Shown here piece by piece: positions 5,701-6,552 of a DNA stretch of 6,552 nt; position 1 is the stretch's first letter, and each line of letters begins with the position of its first letter. The DNA is from Actinomycetota bacterium. GTDB taxonomy: Bacteria > Actinomycetota > Acidimicrobiia > Acidimicrobiales > Ilumatobacteraceae. The position numbers were made by a program, and so were the translations under genes. The stretch is from NCBI GenBank assembly GCA_009705435.1, contig WLTJ01000094.1, forward strand, positions 1 to 6,552, given 5' to 3'. Below the pieces are notes generated by a model. It worked only from the letters and a program-made list of their open reading frames with translations, was not told the DNA's origin and did no database searches.

Positions 5701-6417
5701 ATGACAACCCAAGGTGCTTCAACATTCTGGCCCAATCAAGAACATTGGTCGGTCAAGATTCCACTGGTGACTGAGCACTATCGTCTGCCTGCTCTTGCAG
5801 AAAATGGTTTTGCGATATTGACACCGATGCCTGTTGTCGTGCCGAGCGTTGAATGGGAATGCCTGGAATACATGGATTGGAAGAGCGGCGGCGACACCAA
5901 CTTTGCTCCCTTAGCTTCGGCCGATGGTGAGCTTGATTGTCGGGGTTTTTGGGATAAGGGGAAAACAGATAAGGACGCGTTGTGGACATCCAACGCTGAT
6001 AAGGCGCCGACATTAAGAAAATATGTTGATGATGTCGGAGCGAACTTTGGTCGTGTTCGAATTATTAAACTTGAACCTCAGGATCGCGAAACTGCAATTC
6101 GTTCATTGCATCGCGATGACAACAATCGTTTTAATCCCGAGTCAGAGGGCTGGGTTGTGCGCACGTGGTCAGAACTCACTCATCAACCCAATAGTTATAT
6201 GTTGCTGATGGATAATGGTCCCGACGGCCTACCTGACCCCGCAACAGAACAAAGAATTCCGCTCACTCTTGGATCGCGATTCATAGTTGACACGCAACGG
6301 CTGTGGCATGTCGTTGTGCATCCGGGGGACGCACCTCGTTATGCGCTGATCACAAGTTTTGAAAGTGGCCCAGCTCTTGAAAGTTGGATTGCAGGCGAAT
6401 CAGCAACCGAAGTCTAA
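5701..6417 (+). CDS. AspH-like Fe(II)/2-oxoglutarate oxygenase candidate (aspartyl/asparaginyl beta-hydroxylase fold)
   Basis: A 238-residue protein with no signal peptide or membrane segment. The second half resembles the aspartyl/asparaginyl beta-hydroxylase double-stranded beta-helix. H137-R-D139 fits the proximal iron ligands, and H203 in the segment RLWHVVVHPGDAPRYALI fits the distal ligand. R213, exactly ten residues after H203, fits the 2-oxoglutarate-binding Arg, the same spacing as His725-Arg735 of human AspH. Between them, IPLTLGSRFIVDT fits the strand before the distal His. The N-terminal ~100 residues are Trp-rich and unrecognised. The substrate is unknown: proteins, free amino acids or small molecules are all possible. 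The ATG at 5701 is the first start and lies just after a -10-like box. The stop is 3 bases from that of the converging mutase gene. The family call rests on motifs only. Confidence 0.65.
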   Translation: MTTQGASTFWPNQEHWSVKIPLVTEHYRLPALAENGFAILTPMPVVVPSVEWECLEYMDWKSGGDTNFAPLASADGELDCRGFWDKGKTDKDALWTSNADKAPTLRKYVDDVGANFGRVRIIKLEPQDRETAIRSLHRDDNNRFNPESEGWVVRTWSELTHQPNSYMLLMDNGPDGLPDPATEQRIPLTLGSRFIVDTQRLWHVVVHPGDAPRYALITSFESGPALESWIAGESATEV

Positions 6418-6420
6418 AAA

Positions 6421-6552
6421 TTATTTGCGGTTACGCGCTGCGATCTCTGCGATATCGCGCATGATCTGACTGAGTTTGAAGTCCTTCGGTGTGTACACCG
6501 CGGTGACACCGGAGGCCAAAAGAATCGGACGATCCTCCTCGGGGATAATGCC
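6421..6552 (-). CDS. C-terminal end of a MeaA-like B12-dependent acyl-CoA mutase
   Basis: The frame enters from the right edge and ends at the TAA at 6421-6423, leaving 43 residues. GIIPEEDRPILLASGVTAVYTPKDF is the end of a cobalamin-binding Rossmann domain: the G-I-I-P strand-turn and the G-V-x-x-V-Y-T-P strand are characteristic of the methylmalonyl-CoA mutase superfamily. Having TPKDF rather than the G-P-G-T of classical methylmalonyl-CoA mutase points to the MeaA (ethylmalonyl-CoA mutase-like) branch. A terminal helix with IMRDIAEIAA follows. The catalytic barrel is outside the window, so substrate and symbol cannot be fixed. The gene converges on the oxygenase gene with no visible terminator between them. 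Confidence 0.68.
   Translation of the reverse strand, partial: GIIPEEDRPILLASGVTAVYTPKDFKLSQIMRDIAEIAARNRK

Noticed and set aside
1..6552. A new defence, CRISPR, mobile or biosynthetic system
   Set aside because: All substantial frames belong to recognisable housekeeping-type families or to one oxygenase candidate; there are no repeat arrays, transposases, integrase sites or toxin-antitoxin pairs.

Overview
The window looks like chromosome from a member of the Actinomycetota. The evidence is the set of closest-looking families (a menaquinone-type EtfD/FadF Fe-S oxidoreductase, an actinobacterial-style short-chain polyprenyl synthase, a Thr/Pro-linker LysM lipoprotein, a MeaA-like B12 domain), frequent GTG starts, and genes that begin almost without leader. 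GC content looks moderate by eye, unlike the very GC-rich actinomycetes. An Acidimicrobiia-like lineage is possible, but that is inference. No tRNA, rRNA, CRISPR array, insertion sequence or phage gene is visible, and all but small gaps are filled by ordinary coding sequence.

Layout, left half (minus strand). Positions 1-1214 hold the N-terminal part of a membrane Fe-S oxidoreductase of the EtfD/FadF type, cut by the window edge. Upstream of it are a free-standing cyclic-nucleotide-binding domain protein (1258-1683) and the glycolytic phosphoglycerate mutase gpmA (1798-2544).

Layout, right half (plus strand). From a 65-base divergent spacer, xseA (2610-3914) and xseB (3932-4141) encode the two subunits of exonuclease VII. 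They are followed closely by a polyprenyl diphosphate synthase (4162-5223), a small LysM lipoprotein (5274-5639) and an AspH-like Fe(II)/2-oxoglutarate oxygenase candidate (5701-6417). The right edge carries, on the minus strand, the last 43 codons of a MeaA-like B12-dependent acyl-CoA mutase (6421-6552), which converges on the oxygenase gene with a 3-base gap.

How the genes relate. The clear functional unit is xseA-xseB. The EtfD-like protein would pass electrons from acyl-CoA dehydrogenases (through ETF) to the quinone pool, and the MeaA-like mutase also acts on acyl-CoA, but the two are far apart and need not be linked. The rest is a mixed housekeeping neighbourhood. The most interesting signal is not a new gene system. 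It is the repeated start-site architecture: most genes lack a Shine-Dalgarno sequence and instead have a TANNNT -10-like box 6-9 bases before an ATG or GTG, as expected for leaderless mRNAs. xseB, inside the operon, is the one gene with a clear Shine-Dalgarno sequence. A perfect 8-base Shine-Dalgarno sequence sits orphaned downstream of gpmA.
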